64,000 nt of DNA from Muribaculaceae bacterium (GTDB taxonomy: Bacteria; Bacteroidota; Bacteroidia; Bacteroidales; Muribaculaceae): the NCBI GenBank assembly GCA_029060725.1, contig JAIDTL010000038.1, positions 83,287-147,286 of the forward strand, in the 5' to 3' direction. The notes below the pieces were generated by a model. That model was not told the DNA's origin. It saw only the letters and a program-made list of their open reading frames with translations, and did not search any database. The translations under genes and the position numbers were made by a program. This document shows, in pieces, positions 34,087 through 43,304 of the stretch (positions are counted from its first letter, which is position 1; every line of letters begins with the position of its first letter).

Positions 34087-35432
34087 GCAGTTCCCTTTAT
34101 GGCGCACTTGTCTATAACGGTGAGAAGATAAACAAGGAGAAAGGGCGTGTTCTTGATACCAACAAGATTTTCAACGACGGTTCCGGCACAATCGACATTC
34201 ATCGGGCTTTTGAGGATTTCAAGAGGTGGATGCCCGCCAATACCAAGGCGGAGCGTACCATGATGCACATCTCACTCAATCCTCATCCCGATGACCGGCT
34301 TACCGATGTAGAATACACGCAATTGGCGCACGAGTATATGGAGAAGATGGGATTGGGCGATATGCCTTATCTTATCTTCAAGCACGAAGATATTGACCGA
34401 CACCATATCCATATCGTGGCACTGCGTGTACGTCAGGATGGTACGGTAGTATCGGACAGGAACAATTTCTACCGGAGCAAGGAGATTACCCGTGAGCTTG
34501 AAAAGAAGTACGGGCTGAAACCTGCGGAGCGTCAGAAGATTACTCCCGATATGCCGATTCTGAAGATAGACCCCGACGGCGACATAAAGCGACAGGTCGC
34601 CAATACGGTCAAGATGGTCGGTATGCGCTATAAGTTCCAGACCCTCGGTGAGTACAATGCCATTCTCGGACTATACAATGTGAGATGCGAGGCTACCGAC
34701 GGCAAGCTAAACGGCAGGGAGTATCACGGTCTTGTCTATTTCGCCACCGATGACAATGGCAATACCATTGCTTCTCCCTTCAAGGCTTCACGCCTCGGCA
34801 AGTTCGCCAGCCGAACAGCCATTGAGGGACGATTTGAGAGGGCGAAGGATAAGATTGACATCAATCCCACGAAACGCATGGTTCAGGACGCAATGGCTCA
34901 TTCTTCGGGCAAGGATGATTTTATCTCCAGCCTCAAAGGTAAGAACATTGATCTTGTGTTGCGATACACCGATGATGGACGAATCTACGGAGCGACATAT
35001 ATCGACCACAATACAAGGACGGTTCTCAACGGTTCTCGTCTTGGCAAGGAGTTCTCCGCCAACGCACTTGACCGCTGGTTCAACAATCTTGATGATAGAC
35101 CGTTGCCGTTGCAACCCGGTGTTTCGCAACCTCAGCCAAATCAGAATACCCAATCCAGCAGTTCTCAACATTCCGGTTCTCAGCAACACGGACAAGGGAC
35201 ACAACCGTCAGGCGGAGGTTCGGGACAACAGTCCGGGGGCAATACGTCAACACCTCCCAATCATTCGCAAAGTCAGAGTTCTCAGCAAGGCTCAAATATC
35301 TTTGATGATGTTCCCACGCTTCCCGGTCTTGACCTGTTCCAAGTCGGTCCCGGATTCAATGCGGAGGAGGAAGCCTTCTACCGCGCCATGCAGCGACGGA
35401 AGAAAAAGAAACGCCGTGGACCGAAACTGTAA
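34065..35432 (+). CDS. mobB: Relaxase MobB
   Basis: A 455-residue relaxase that nicks oriT and pilots the transferred strand. It has the MOBP-type metal motif H-E-D-I-D-R-H-H-I-H at residues 107-116, and an N-terminal Tyr (SSLYGALVYN, residue 12) that may be the nucleophile. Residues about 350-410 are a Gln/Ser/Asn-rich disordered linker, and the tail is basic (RRKKKKRRGPKL). It is followed by the coupling protein gene after 35 nt. Confidence 0.9.
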   Translation: MVAKISIGSSLYGALVYNGEKINKEKGRVLDTNKIFNDGSGTIDIHRAFEDFKRWMPANTKAERTMMHISLNPHPDDRLTDVEYTQLAHEYMEKMGLGDMPYLIFKHEDIDRHHIHIVALRVRQDGTVVSDRNNFYRSKEITRELEKKYGLKPAERQKITPDMPILKIDPDGDIKRQVANTVKMVGMRYKFQTLGEYNAILGLYNVRCEATDGKLNGREYHGLVYFATDDNGNTIASPFKASRLGKFASRTAIEGRFERAKDKIDINPTKRMVQDAMAHSSGKDDFISSLKGKNIDLVLRYTDDGRIYGATYIDHNTRTVLNGSRLGKEFSANALDRWFNNLDDRPLPLQPGVSQPQPNQNTQSSSSQHSGSQQHGQGTQPSGGGSGQQSGGNTSTPPNHSQSQSSQQGSNIFDDVPTLPGLDLFQVGPGFNAEEEAFYRAMQRRKKKKRRGPKL

Positions 35433-35467
35433 TCACTATTGTCAAATTTAACTCATTTGAATTTTTT

Positions 35468-37465
35468 ATGTCACAACAGGAAGATGACCTCCGTGCATTA
35501 GCCAAGATCATGGACTTGCTCCGTGCTTTGAGCATAATGCTGGTGGTCGCAAATATCTATTGGTTCTGCCATGACCTTATTGGTCATTGGCAGTTCGACC
35601 CGGAGACGTTGAAGGTTCTCCGAAACCTTGACGATGCCGGAAAGCTATTCCACAATCCGTGGAACACGAAATGGTGGACTCTGCTCCTTCTTGCCCTTTC
35701 GTGCTTCGGCACGAAGGGTGTCAAGAACGAGAAAATACAGTGGATTCATATCTGGATTTTCCTCGGTTCGGGAGCGGCTCTGTTCTTCCTCAACTGGTGG
35801 ATGCTGTCGTTGGGATGGCTTATCACATACGTCGTCACTACCGTAATTGGATATGTACTTTTGCTGATAGGAGGCGTTTACATGAGCCGTCTGCTGAAGA
35901 ACAATATGATGGACGATCGCTTCAATGAAGAGAATGAATCGTTTCATCAGGAAACAAAACTAATGGAGAACGAGTATTCCATCAATCTGCCAACAAAGTT
36001 CTATTACAGAAAGCGATGGAACAAAGGTTGGGTCAATGTGGTGAACCCATTTCGCGCTTCGATCGTGCTTGGCACTCCCGGTTCAGGCAAGTCATACGCT
36101 GTGGTCAACAACTTCATCAAGCAGATGATTGAGAAGGGTTATTCTCTCTATCTTTACGATTTCAAATACCCCGACCTGTCAACTATTGCCTATAATCACT
36201 TGGCAAACCACAAGGAGGGGTATGGAGATACGCACCCGAAGTTCTATGTGATAAACTTCGACGACCCGGAGAGGAGCCACCGGTGCAATCCGATACATCC
36301 TGATTTCATGTCGGATATTGCCGATGCTTACGAGTCGGCATATACCATTATGATGAATCTAAACCGCACTTGGATACAGAAGCAGGGTGATTTCTTTGTG
36401 GAGTCTCCGATTGTGTTATTTGCCGCCATCATCTGGTATCTGCGAATTTATGAGAACGGCAAGTATTGTACCTTCCCTCATGCCATCGAGTTCCTCTGCC
36501 GACGTTACGAGGATATATTTCCTATCCTTACGTCATATCCGGAACTGGAGAACTACCTTTCTCCGTTTATGGATGCTTGGCAGGGAGGAGCGGCGGAACA
36601 GTTGGCTGGTCAGATAGCGTCGGCCAAGATACCCCTGTCGCGTATGATTTCGCCTCAGCTATACTGGATAATGACGGGTAATGATTTCACTCTCGACATC
36701 AACAATCCTAAAGAGCCTAAGATACTCTGTGTCGGCAATAATCCCGACCGTCAGAACATCTACGGAGCGGCACTCGGTCTTTACAATTCCCGTATCGTGA
36801 AGCTCATCAACAAGAAAGGTATGCTGAAGTCAGGAGTTATCATTGACGAGTTGCCGACAATATACTTCAAGGGTCTCGACAATCTTATCGCCACGGCACG
36901 AAGCAATAAGGTTGCCGTATGCCTCGGTTTTCAGGACTTCTCCCAGCTCAAACGCGACTATGGCGACAAGGAAGCGGCTGTCGTGATGAACACTGTCGGC
37001 AATATCTTTTCCGGTCAGGTTGTCGGTGAGACGGCGAAAACGCTATCGGAGCGTTTCGGCAAGGTTCTACAGAAACGTCAGTCGGTGAGCATCAACCGAA
37101 GCGACGTTAGTCACTCCTTCAACACTCAAATGGATTCACTCATTCCGCCGAGCAAGATCTCCACTCTCACACAGGGTATGTTTGTCGGAGCGGTCAGCGA
37201 CAACTTTGACGAGCGGATTGAGCAAAAGATCTTCAATGCCGAGATTGTGGTGGACAACAAGAAAGTGGCGGAGGAAACCAAAGCATACAAGTCAATACCA
37301 CAGATTGTAGATTTCCAAGATGATACTCCTGATAAGTCAAAGATGAAGGCCGTCATCCAAAAGAACTATGATCAGATCAAACAGGATGTTAAAGATATAG
37401 TGAAAAGCGAAATAGAGCGCATAGCAGCTGATCCGAAACTATGTCACCTTCTCCATCAGAAATGA
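35468..37465 (+). CDS. mobC: Type IV coupling protein MobC (VirD4/TraG family)
   Basis: A 665-residue coupling ATPase that hands the relaxosome to the secretion channel. N-terminal transmembrane segments lie at about 18-38, 62-76, 90-110 and 112-140. Walker A GTPGSGKS starts at residue 202, and Walker B GVIIDELPTIYF near 455. The N-terminus is longer and more hydrophobic than in classic VirD4, as usual in this family. Confidence 0.92.
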   Translation: MSQQEDDLRALAKIMDLLRALSIMLVVANIYWFCHDLIGHWQFDPETLKVLRNLDDAGKLFHNPWNTKWWTLLLLALSCFGTKGVKNEKIQWIHIWIFLGSGAALFFLNWWMLSLGWLITYVVTTVIGYVLLLIGGVYMSRLLKNNMMDDRFNEENESFHQETKLMENEYSINLPTKFYYRKRWNKGWVNVVNPFRASIVLGTPGSGKSYAVVNNFIKQMIEKGYSLYLYDFKYPDLSTIAYNHLANHKEGYGDTHPKFYVINFDDPERSHRCNPIHPDFMSDIADAYESAYTIMMNLNRTWIQKQGDFFVESPIVLFAAIIWYLRIYENGKYCTFPHAIEFLCRRYEDIFPILTSYPELENYLSPFMDAWQGGAAEQLAGQIASAKIPLSRMISPQLYWIMTGNDFTLDINNPKEPKILCVGNNPDRQNIYGAALGLYNSRIVKLINKKGMLKSGVIIDELPTIYFKGLDNLIATARSNKVAVCLGFQDFSQLKRDYGDKEAAVVMNTVGNIFSGQVVGETAKTLSERFGKVLQKRQSVSINRSDVSHSFNTQMDSLIPPSKISTLTQGMFVGAVSDNFDERIEQKIFNAEIVVDNKKVAEETKAYKSIPQIVDFQDDTPDKSKMKAVIQKNYDQIKQDVKDIVKSEIERIAADPKLCHLLHQK

Positions 37466-37513
37466 CAGTACAAAAATCTCCACATCAAACAGATATCATT
37501 CGAAAAAATCCTT

Positions 37514-37561
37514 ATCCTATCTGGTAAAGTTTTGGCTTTGCCAGATAGGATCAAAATTTTT
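37514..37561 (+). terminator. Rho-independent terminator of the mob operon
   Basis: A 16-bp stem ATCCTATCTGGTAAAG (37514-37529) with CTTTGCCAGATAGGAT (37536-37551), one G-T pair, 6-nt loop, then CAAAATTTTTT. Confidence 0.85.
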
Positions 37562-37625
37562 TATCATCCTAATTTTTAACATTATACCATAGAAGGAATT
37601 TTTTTTAATTTTTTTACATGAAAAA

Positions 37626-37657
37626 TTTGCAAATTAAGATAACAATCGTTATCTTTG
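37626..37657 (+). promoter_or_regulatory. Promoter TTTG-N20-TATCTTTG
   Basis: The -33 TTTG (37626-37629) and -7 TATCTTTG (37650-37657) are 20 bp apart. The leader to the next gene is over 200 nt and holds a hairpin CATCAG-TTCAC-TTC-GTGAA-GGTT-CTGATG (about 37686-37714). No small gene is supported in that leader. Confidence 0.7.
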
Positions 37658-37884
37658 CTCTGTAAAATATGAACATTATATAACGCATCAGTTCACTTCG
37701 TGAAGGTTCTGATGATTTTAAAAAGTTCTATGATTCAATTATAAGTATGACTATTAATAATTTTTAATATATGAATACTGAAGAATGAAGAGAAAAATTT
37801 AGCAAAAAGTCGGGAATAAAATAGGAATTCCCCAAATCATTTAGTGACTTAAATCCCTATTATTCACTTTAAATAATAAACATT

Positions 37885-38664
37885 ATGAACAAAAACCATT
37901 CACACTTTTGGATTTCGATCGGTTTGGCAGCATGTATCCTACTTTGCATAGTTGTTCTTATTCTGATTATTTTTAATCAGAATAATAATGGTAGCACCTT
38001 AACTTTAGATGGATATATTGGAGCAATGGCCACATTGATAGCTATTTGTACAGCTATAATGTTGGGAGCCCAGATTTATTCAATATATCATAGGTCTCAG
38101 ACAGAAAAAGAGTACGATCAAAAACTAGAACAAATAACCGATTGGTTCCGAAATTCTACGGAAGAATATAACAGAGAGCTTGCAAAGTTGTCAAAAACCA
38201 ACAATACATTAAACATGATAAAGTATCATGTAAATAACGCCTTAGGCAGCATGCATTACAATGAAGATAGAAAGTTTGATGGAATTATTGACGTATTGGA
38301 GAATATCTATATACTTGTTAATAATGCCGAGCTTTTCTCTGTAGATGACCAAATTGATAAGCTTCAGGCTGCTTGTTATTATATTGCCAAGAATCTTAAG
38401 CAATATAAAAAAGACAAACTTTATATCAGTAAAGATCCCAAAGGAATAAACAGAATTCAAGAACGTTGGAATAAACGCATTAGGCAACTTGATGAAATCC
38501 TTGTAGGAAAACCATTATGTGATACAAAAAAACAGATATTTGAAAATCTAAAAAAACTCAGTATCATTTTCAATGAAATGCTAGATGGACTTATATATGA
38601 AAAAGATGCATATAGAATGTCTGATGAGGATATGAATACATTGAAAGCTATGGCAAAAGATTAA
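37885..38664 (+). CDS. Two-TM membrane protein of unknown function
   Basis: A 259-residue protein with two transmembrane helices (about 9-31 and 42-65) and a long helical cytoplasmic domain, starting with a coiled-coil-like segment (about 70-110). I do not recognise it. AT-rich cargo between the mob operon and rteC, with its own promoter, a long leader and a strong palindromic terminator, so it is a stand-alone unit. Two-TM plus cytoplasmic-domain proteins are common among defence and exclusion genes, but nothing here proves either. Confidence 0.6.
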   Translation: MNKNHSHFWISIGLAACILLCIVVLILIIFNQNNNGSTLTLDGYIGAMATLIAICTAIMLGAQIYSIYHRSQTEKEYDQKLEQITDWFRNSTEEYNRELAKLSKTNNTLNMIKYHVNNALGSMHYNEDRKFDGIIDVLENIYILVNNAELFSVDDQIDKLQAACYYIAKNLKQYKKDKLYISKDPKGINRIQERWNKRIRQLDEILVGKPLCDTKKQIFENLKKLSIIFNEMLDGLIYEKDAYRMSDEDMNTLKAMAKD

Positions 38665-38742
38665 CTAGGATCTACAGAATATTCTTATACGTACAAACAA
38701 TCCATACGCATCAAGAAAAATAGGGACTCTACATAAGAGTAC

Positions 38743-38786
38743 TATGACAATGAAGCAATACCAATTGGTATTGCTTCATTGTCATA
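38743..38786. terminator. 44-bp perfect palindrome, bidirectional terminator
   Basis: TATGACAATGAAGCAATACC (38743-38762), AATT, then the exact complement through 38786. It lies between convergent genes and would serve as a terminator on either strand, though T-runs are weak. Perfect DNA palindromes of this length can also be replication or nuclease targets. Confidence 0.7.
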
Positions 38787-38859
38787 ATACTAGTATTGTA
38801 TAAAAGGAGAAATAGACTGTTATAAAAATGGATAGTGGTCGGACATCTGCGAGTAGGTA

Positions 38860-39450
38860 TCAATCCTCCTCGTCTTGACATGACATAAAGTCATTGAGCG
38901 ATGATGAAAGTGTGTCCATGAAGTAGGCGCGGCTGTTGCGACCTCTAACTCTCATCTCGTTATATTTTTTGTAGATGTAGTTCTCTGTCATATCGACATT
39001 GAACATCTTTGCAAGTTTGCTCACAATCTCCTTTGCGCTGATGTTGGAGCCAAAGCACTTGGCTACTTTGAAAGCGTATCCTAATTCGATAAGCGCGGTC
39101 TTGTTGGCAGTCCAGTTCAGACCTATTTCCGGCATCGTATTTGGCTCCGGCACAATGTGGCTTTTAATGTCCTTGTATAGTGCGAGTGTCTGACGCACGA
39201 AGTGGAGTGCCTTAGTTACGAATGCCGCCAACTCCTGATTTACAGCCTCGCGTAGTTTCTCAGTCTGCAAGTATGTGATCTCTACTTCTACATACAGCAA
39301 GGCTGAAATCACAAATCCCTTGTGATGGTGGTTATGGCACATCTCGCTGACCTGAAGCACAAAGTCCCTGTAGGCAATGTGCAGATTGTCGTTCTTGCCC
39401 TCTGTCAGCTGACGAAAGAACTCTGTCTCTGTGAGTGAAAATAAATCCAT
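38860..39450 (-). CDS. rteC: RteC-family ICE regulator
   Basis: A 196-residue RteC-domain protein; start is the ATG at 39448-39450 (MDLFSLTETEFFRQL). It matches RteC in MCHNHHHKGFVISALLYVEVEI, LNWTANKTALIELGYAF and the C-terminal YKKYNEMRVRGRNSRAYFMD. In CTnDOT, RteC activates the excision genes and thereby starts transfer. It is divergent from the rteB-like gene, whose product activates rteC in CTnDOT. No excision genes are visible in the window. Confidence 0.85.
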   Translation of the reverse strand: MDLFSLTETEFFRQLTEGKNDNLHIAYRDFVLQVSEMCHNHHHKGFVISALLYVEVEITYLQTEKLREAVNQELAAFVTKALHFVRQTLALYKDIKSHIVPEPNTMPEIGLNWTANKTALIELGYAFKVAKCFGSNISAKEIVSKLAKMFNVDMTENYIYKKYNEMRVRGRNSRAYFMDTLSSSLNDFMSCQDEED

Positions 39451-39751
39451 GTTATAATTTTTTAAGTTTTTGAAAAATAAGATAATTCTATAAATAAGAT
39501 AGTTCAATAAAATCTGCAATAAATTTGTAATCTATTAAGAAATAATGTCATATCGTCAAAAAATCTTAAAATAAAGATATGCCTTCAAAACGTAAAAGTT
39601 GTAAAAACTCTTTACATGTGTAAAATGATGACAGATATTTTTACATAACTGCCAACTAATAAACATTACGTTTGTTATCTTAGTACACGAAGATACTATG
39701 CACACACCGCTATTATTTTCACAATAATATTCACGATTTCAAAACACTTTG

Positions 39752-41005
39752 ATGAAAAAAATTCTAATATTTGATACGGATTACACACTCCTTAACAAGA
39801 TTGATGGTTGGCTAAGAAATGAAGAATACGATGTTAGGATTACCGATGATCTAAAGACTGCGAAAGCCAGATTGGCATCATGTCATTATAATTTACTTGT
39901 TTTAGGAGTAAGATATATAGGATGTGACGGAATGAAACTACTGAACTGGGTAAATAGCCAGAATTTTGGAATCCCATTCATGGTAATGTTAGGAAAGGAC
40001 GATAACAACCTGCTTGCAGACGCATTCAGGAAAGGGGCTCATGACCATATTGACAAACGTACACTTACCCGTGCATGTTTTGTTGACAAAATCAATGAGA
40101 CACTACGGTTCTTCAATCACATCTTTGACAGTTATGTATACAGAAGCCACGAATATACTCAGTGCCTCAACAAAGCAATAGTTGCTGCGGGAAACAACGA
40201 AGTTGTATTATTGTCTGGAGAGGTGGGGACAGGTAAGAGTCATATTGCAAGACACATACATTATAACAGCAAACGAGGAATGCACTTATTCCTGCCGGTA
40301 AAATGTGGGCTACTTGATCATTCGAGATCACACGAACAACTATTTGGATTATCGACTACCATAACGTCAAAACCCATGACTGGTATTTTGGAAAAGGTTG
40401 GTATGGGGACCCTGTTCTTTGATGAGATTGACAAACTTCCGTTGAATGCACAGACAGCATTGGTTCATGTAATAGAGGAAGGCAAGTATAGCCCAATGGG
40501 ATCGCACATGATAAAATCCTTTAATGCAAGGATTTTATTTTCTACTTCGGCAAACCTCAGCAACCACGTTTTGAAAGGAACCTTTAGACGCGACCTGTTT
40601 GATCTACTCCAGAACAACATAATCAAAGTGCCTTCTCTACGTATGTGCCGTGAAGACATTATTCCATTGTCAGAATACTTCTTGAACATTATTGCCCGGG
40701 AACGTAATACTACTATGAAGAGCCTTTCCAAGAGTGCAACGCTACATATAGCTTCTCACGATTGGCATGGGAATATCAGGGAACTTAGAAGCATTCTAAA
40801 ACGTGCCGACATGGAGTGTGACACAAATCTTATTAAGACTAAACATCTACATCTTAACTCAACGGAATCACATAGCAAAGGTGATGAAGAAAAAGTTATA
40901 CTTGATGCATTGGTCGCGGCGGGGAATAATAAGTCTATAGCAGCGAGAATGTTGGGAATAAGCCGTCCTACATTGTATGCCAATATGAAGAGACTTGGAT
41001 TGTAA
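39752..41005 (+). CDS. RteB-like NtrC-family regulator with degenerate receiver
   Basis: A 417-residue response-regulator-like activator (start ATG at 39752; the codon before is TTG). Residues 1-120 form a receiver fold (DTD near the start, Lys in HIDKRT), but the phospho-acceptor place reads NLLVLGVRYIGCDG, with Gly instead of Asp. The AAA+ domain has Walker A GEVGTGKS (about 150) and Walker B LFFDEIDKL (about 225); the sigma-54-contact GAFTGA loop is replaced by STTITSKPMTG. A Fis-type HTH closes the protein (NNKSIAARMLGISRPTLY). It probably controls rteC but is unlikely to use standard phosphorylation; no RteA kinase is seen. Confidence 0.82.
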   Translation: MKKILIFDTDYTLLNKIDGWLRNEEYDVRITDDLKTAKARLASCHYNLLVLGVRYIGCDGMKLLNWVNSQNFGIPFMVMLGKDDNNLLADAFRKGAHDHIDKRTLTRACFVDKINETLRFFNHIFDSYVYRSHEYTQCLNKAIVAAGNNEVVLLSGEVGTGKSHIARHIHYNSKRGMHLFLPVKCGLLDHSRSHEQLFGLSTTITSKPMTGILEKVGMGTLFFDEIDKLPLNAQTALVHVIEEGKYSPMGSHMIKSFNARILFSTSANLSNHVLKGTFRRDLFDLLQNNIIKVPSLRMCREDIIPLSEYFLNIIARERNTTMKSLSKSATLHIASHDWHGNIRELRSILKRADMECDTNLIKTKHLHLNSTESHSKGDEEKVILDALVAAGNNKSIAARMLGISRPTLYANMKRLGL

Positions 41006-41032
41006 TCGAGACTTGTTCAAACTAAAATACGA

Positions 41033-41101
41033 GGGAAGACAATCAATATGGTTCTTTTTGAAAACTTCCACATTCTCGCATCCATATTAGACTGTCTTCC
41101 C
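41033..41101 (+). terminator. Long stem-loop after the rteB-like gene
   Basis: GGGAAGACAATCAATATGG (41033-41051) pairs, with small mismatches, with CCATATTAGACTGTCTTCCC (41082-41101), followed by ATAAAAATT. Its loop holds an inverted copy (41061-41081) of a 21-nt sequence also found at 43164-43184. Confidence 0.65.
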
Positions 41102-41146
41102 ATAAAAATTATACGAATGTTATGCAAATACAAAGTTAATAATTTA

Positions 41147-41178
41147 TTTGGACACAAACATATTTTTTTCTAATTTTG
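41147..41178 (+). promoter_or_regulatory. Promoter TTTG-N20-TAATTTTG of tetR gene 1
   Basis: -33 TTTG (41147-41150), 20 bp, -7 TAATTTTG (41171-41178), 19 nt before the ATG at 41198. Confidence 0.75.
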
Positions 41179-41197
41179 TAAATAAATATGTGCACTT

Positions 41198-41833
41198 ATG
41201 AATAAGAACAATAGAAAAGAGCATTTATATAAAGCAGCCTTTAGGCTCTTTCTCACCAAGCAATATGATTCTGTAAGTATTAGCGATATCGAGAAAGAGG
41301 CAAATATGACAAGGGGTGCTATAACGTATTATGCAGGAAGTAAATTAAATCTCTTTCACGAAGTTCTGAAGTATTATTTAGTAGACAAACAAGATCTGAA
41401 ATATAAAATTACATCCCCAACATTCAAATCATTATTGGATTTTATCAATAAATATGTAGATGGTTGTCAAAGAACAATGACAAACATTTGTGGCATATTA
41501 TCAGAAATGCCAGTATGCAATGTAAGTAGATATTACATATCATTGATTTTAGAAATGAGTTCATATTTTCCCGATTTACATGAGAATTATTTAGAAAATA
41601 GGAATAAGGAATTAGGCATCTGGATATCCCAACTCAATCGAGCAATTGAAACAAAAGAAATAAGAAATGATGTAGATGTTGTTAGTGTAGCAAGACATTT
41701 CATTTGTATATTCTATGGGCAATCATATCTTGATTCACTTTCAATGGGGCTTAATACAGTAGAACTTCGAAGTCAAATGACAAACCTCTATAAACTACTA
41801 AAGCCACAAAAAGAAGACAATGTACAAACATAA
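41198..41833 (+). CDS. TetR-family regulator 1
   Basis: A 211-residue TetR-type repressor. The N-terminal HTH (SISDIEKEANMTRGAITYYAGSK, about 26-50) is canonical; the rest is the helical ligand/dimer domain. It lies 118 bp before, and on the same strand as, the DarB-like ketosynthase gene and is likely its controller, with the effector probably being an acyl or aromatic lipid. This link is inferred from position. Confidence 0.8.
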   Translation: MNKNNRKEHLYKAAFRLFLTKQYDSVSISDIEKEANMTRGAITYYAGSKLNLFHEVLKYYLVDKQDLKYKITSPTFKSLLDFINKYVDGCQRTMTNICGILSEMPVCNVSRYYISLILEMSSYFPDLHENYLENRNKELGIWISQLNRAIETKEIRNDVDVVSVARHFICIFYGQSYLDSLSMGLNTVELRSQMTNLYKLLKPQKEDNVQT

Positions 41834-41913
41834 CCAATAGGTCAAAATGTCTTATTTTTAGATATTTTCAGAACATTACTAATTATTAATTTACAAACTT
41901 CGAATATTAGTTG

Positions 41914-41921
41914 TATCTTTG
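41914..41921 (+). promoter_or_regulatory. -7 box TATCTTTG of the ketosynthase gene
   Basis: TATCTTTG lies 30 nt before the ATG at 41952. No good TTTG -33 is present, which fits a regulated promoter. Confidence 0.55.
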
Positions 41922-41951
41922 CCTAACATTTCATAACAAACAGTATGTAAA

Positions 41952-43091
41952 ATGGAGGGCAATAAAGTTTATATTACTAATACATCATCATTTTTTCCAA
42001 ATGAACCTATAGGAAATGATGAAATTGAAACTTATCTTGGTAAAATTGGAGATAAGCCATCAAGAGTTAAACCAATCATTCTAAGACAAAATGGTATCAA
42101 GCAGCGATACTATGCAATAGATGAAAATCAAAACATCACTCATACAAATACGGACTTAGCTAAAGAAGCCATATTTAAGCTTCTTCCAGAGCCTTCAGAA
42201 AGAGAAAAAATCCAATATCTAGCATGTGGCACTTCAACACCTGATCAAATGCTACCTTCGCAAGCTTCAATGATACATGGAACTGCATTTAAACACCCAA
42301 TGGAGATTGTATCTTTTTCAGGAGTCTGTTTAACCGGATTGCAAGCATTAAAGTCTGCCTTTATGTCAATTAAATCTGGAAACACTACCAATGCGGTAAG
42401 TACGACTTCCGAATTACCGTCACCCGTATTGCAGTCTAAATTTTTTGAAGAAGAGTTTACCTCAATCTCTGAAATTACCACGAAACCATATATAGCTTTT
42501 GAAAAAGACTTTTTAAGATTTATGATCTCAGATGGTGCAGCTGCCTTACTCTTGAAGAACGAACCTACAGGAAAATTGAATCTTGAAATAGAATGGATAG
42601 AAATCATTTCATTTGCAAATAGACTTCCGGCTTGCATGTATCAATGGTCAGAAAAAATGCCCAATGAGGAATTGAAAAGTTGGAAAGAGTTCTCTACTGA
42701 GGATATATCAAAAAAATCTGTATGGTGTATCAAGCAAGACGTAAAGCTTCTTAACAAGAACATAATGCAATTGTTCGCAGAAGCTACACAAATAGCTTTG
42801 TCTAAACACAAAGCTGATGAAGCGACAATAAGATATGTAATACCTCACATATCATCAATGTATTTTTATAACATACTTGATGAGGAACTAAAAAAGAAGA
42901 ATGTTAATCTACCAACCAGTAAATGGTATACCAATCTAACATGGGTGGGCAATGTAGGATCAGTAGCACCCTTTGCTGCTCTCGACGAACTTATCAGGAC
43001 AAAGCCATTGGCAAAGGGCGATCAAATACTCCTATTAGTCCCGGAAAGTGGCAGATTCTCCTTTGGAGTTGCATTATTAACGTGTGTATGA
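41952..43091 (+). CDS. DarB-like beta-ketoacyl-ACP synthase III
   Basis: A 379-residue thiolase-fold ketosynthase. The catalytic triad is visible: Cys126 (SGVCLTG), His299 (IPHISS), Asn334 (VGNVGS). The N-terminal block YITNTSSFFPNEPIGNDEIE and the HTNTDLA segment resemble DarB of flavobacterial dialkylresorcinol/flexirubin pathways more than housekeeping FabH. It would condense or transfer an acyl group; the usual partners (DarA cyclase, aromatase, ACP) are not seen nearby, so it may modify host fatty-acid or signal synthesis. TetR genes flank it on both sides. Confidence 0.78.
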   Translation: MEGNKVYITNTSSFFPNEPIGNDEIETYLGKIGDKPSRVKPIILRQNGIKQRYYAIDENQNITHTNTDLAKEAIFKLLPEPSEREKIQYLACGTSTPDQMLPSQASMIHGTAFKHPMEIVSFSGVCLTGLQALKSAFMSIKSGNTTNAVSTTSELPSPVLQSKFFEEEFTSISEITTKPYIAFEKDFLRFMISDGAAALLLKNEPTGKLNLEIEWIEIISFANRLPACMYQWSEKMPNEELKSWKEFSTEDISKKSVWCIKQDVKLLNKNIMQLFAEATQIALSKHKADEATIRYVIPHISSMYFYNILDEELKKKNVNLPTSKWYTNLTWVGNVGSVAPFAALDELIRTKPLAKGDQILLLVPESGRFSFGVALLTCV

Positions 43092-43122
43092 TTTGTAGTT
43101 TCAAAAATATTTATTAACTTTG
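43092..43122 (+). promoter_or_regulatory. Promoter TTTG-N19-TAACTTTG of tetR gene 2
   Basis: -33 TTTG (43092-43095) directly follows the ketosynthase stop; then 19 bp and TAACTTTG (43115-43122). It produces a leader of about 175 nt before the ATG at 43305. Confidence 0.75.
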
Positions 43123-43163
43123 CACTAAATATAAAAATAGAGGAGTCATAAATCCATCTTTCT

Positions 43164-43278
43164 ATGCGAAAATGTGGAAGTTTTTGAAGAAGAAAGAGGG
43201 TGGATATGATTGCTCACTCCGTATACGAGTGCGGGGGAGCTGTGTCATTTCTTAAACCATCTTCCACAGGTTTCGCAT
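43164..43278 (+). promoter_or_regulatory. Folded leader of tetR gene 2
   Basis: ATGCGAAAATGTGGAAG (43164-43180) pairs with CTTCCACAGGTTTCGCAT (43261-43278), enclosing a smaller hairpin CACTC-CGTATAC-GAGTG. The whole lies inside the transcribed leader, so it may be an attenuator or a pair of operators. Confidence 0.5.
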
Positions 43279-43304
43279 AGGGCACATTCTCCCGCACTTT
43301 TGTT

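Noticed and set aside
34732..35451. 239-codon frame overlapping the relaxase gene
   Set aside because: It is another frame of mobB with low-quality composition; mobB has its HxH motif and a continuous domain layout.
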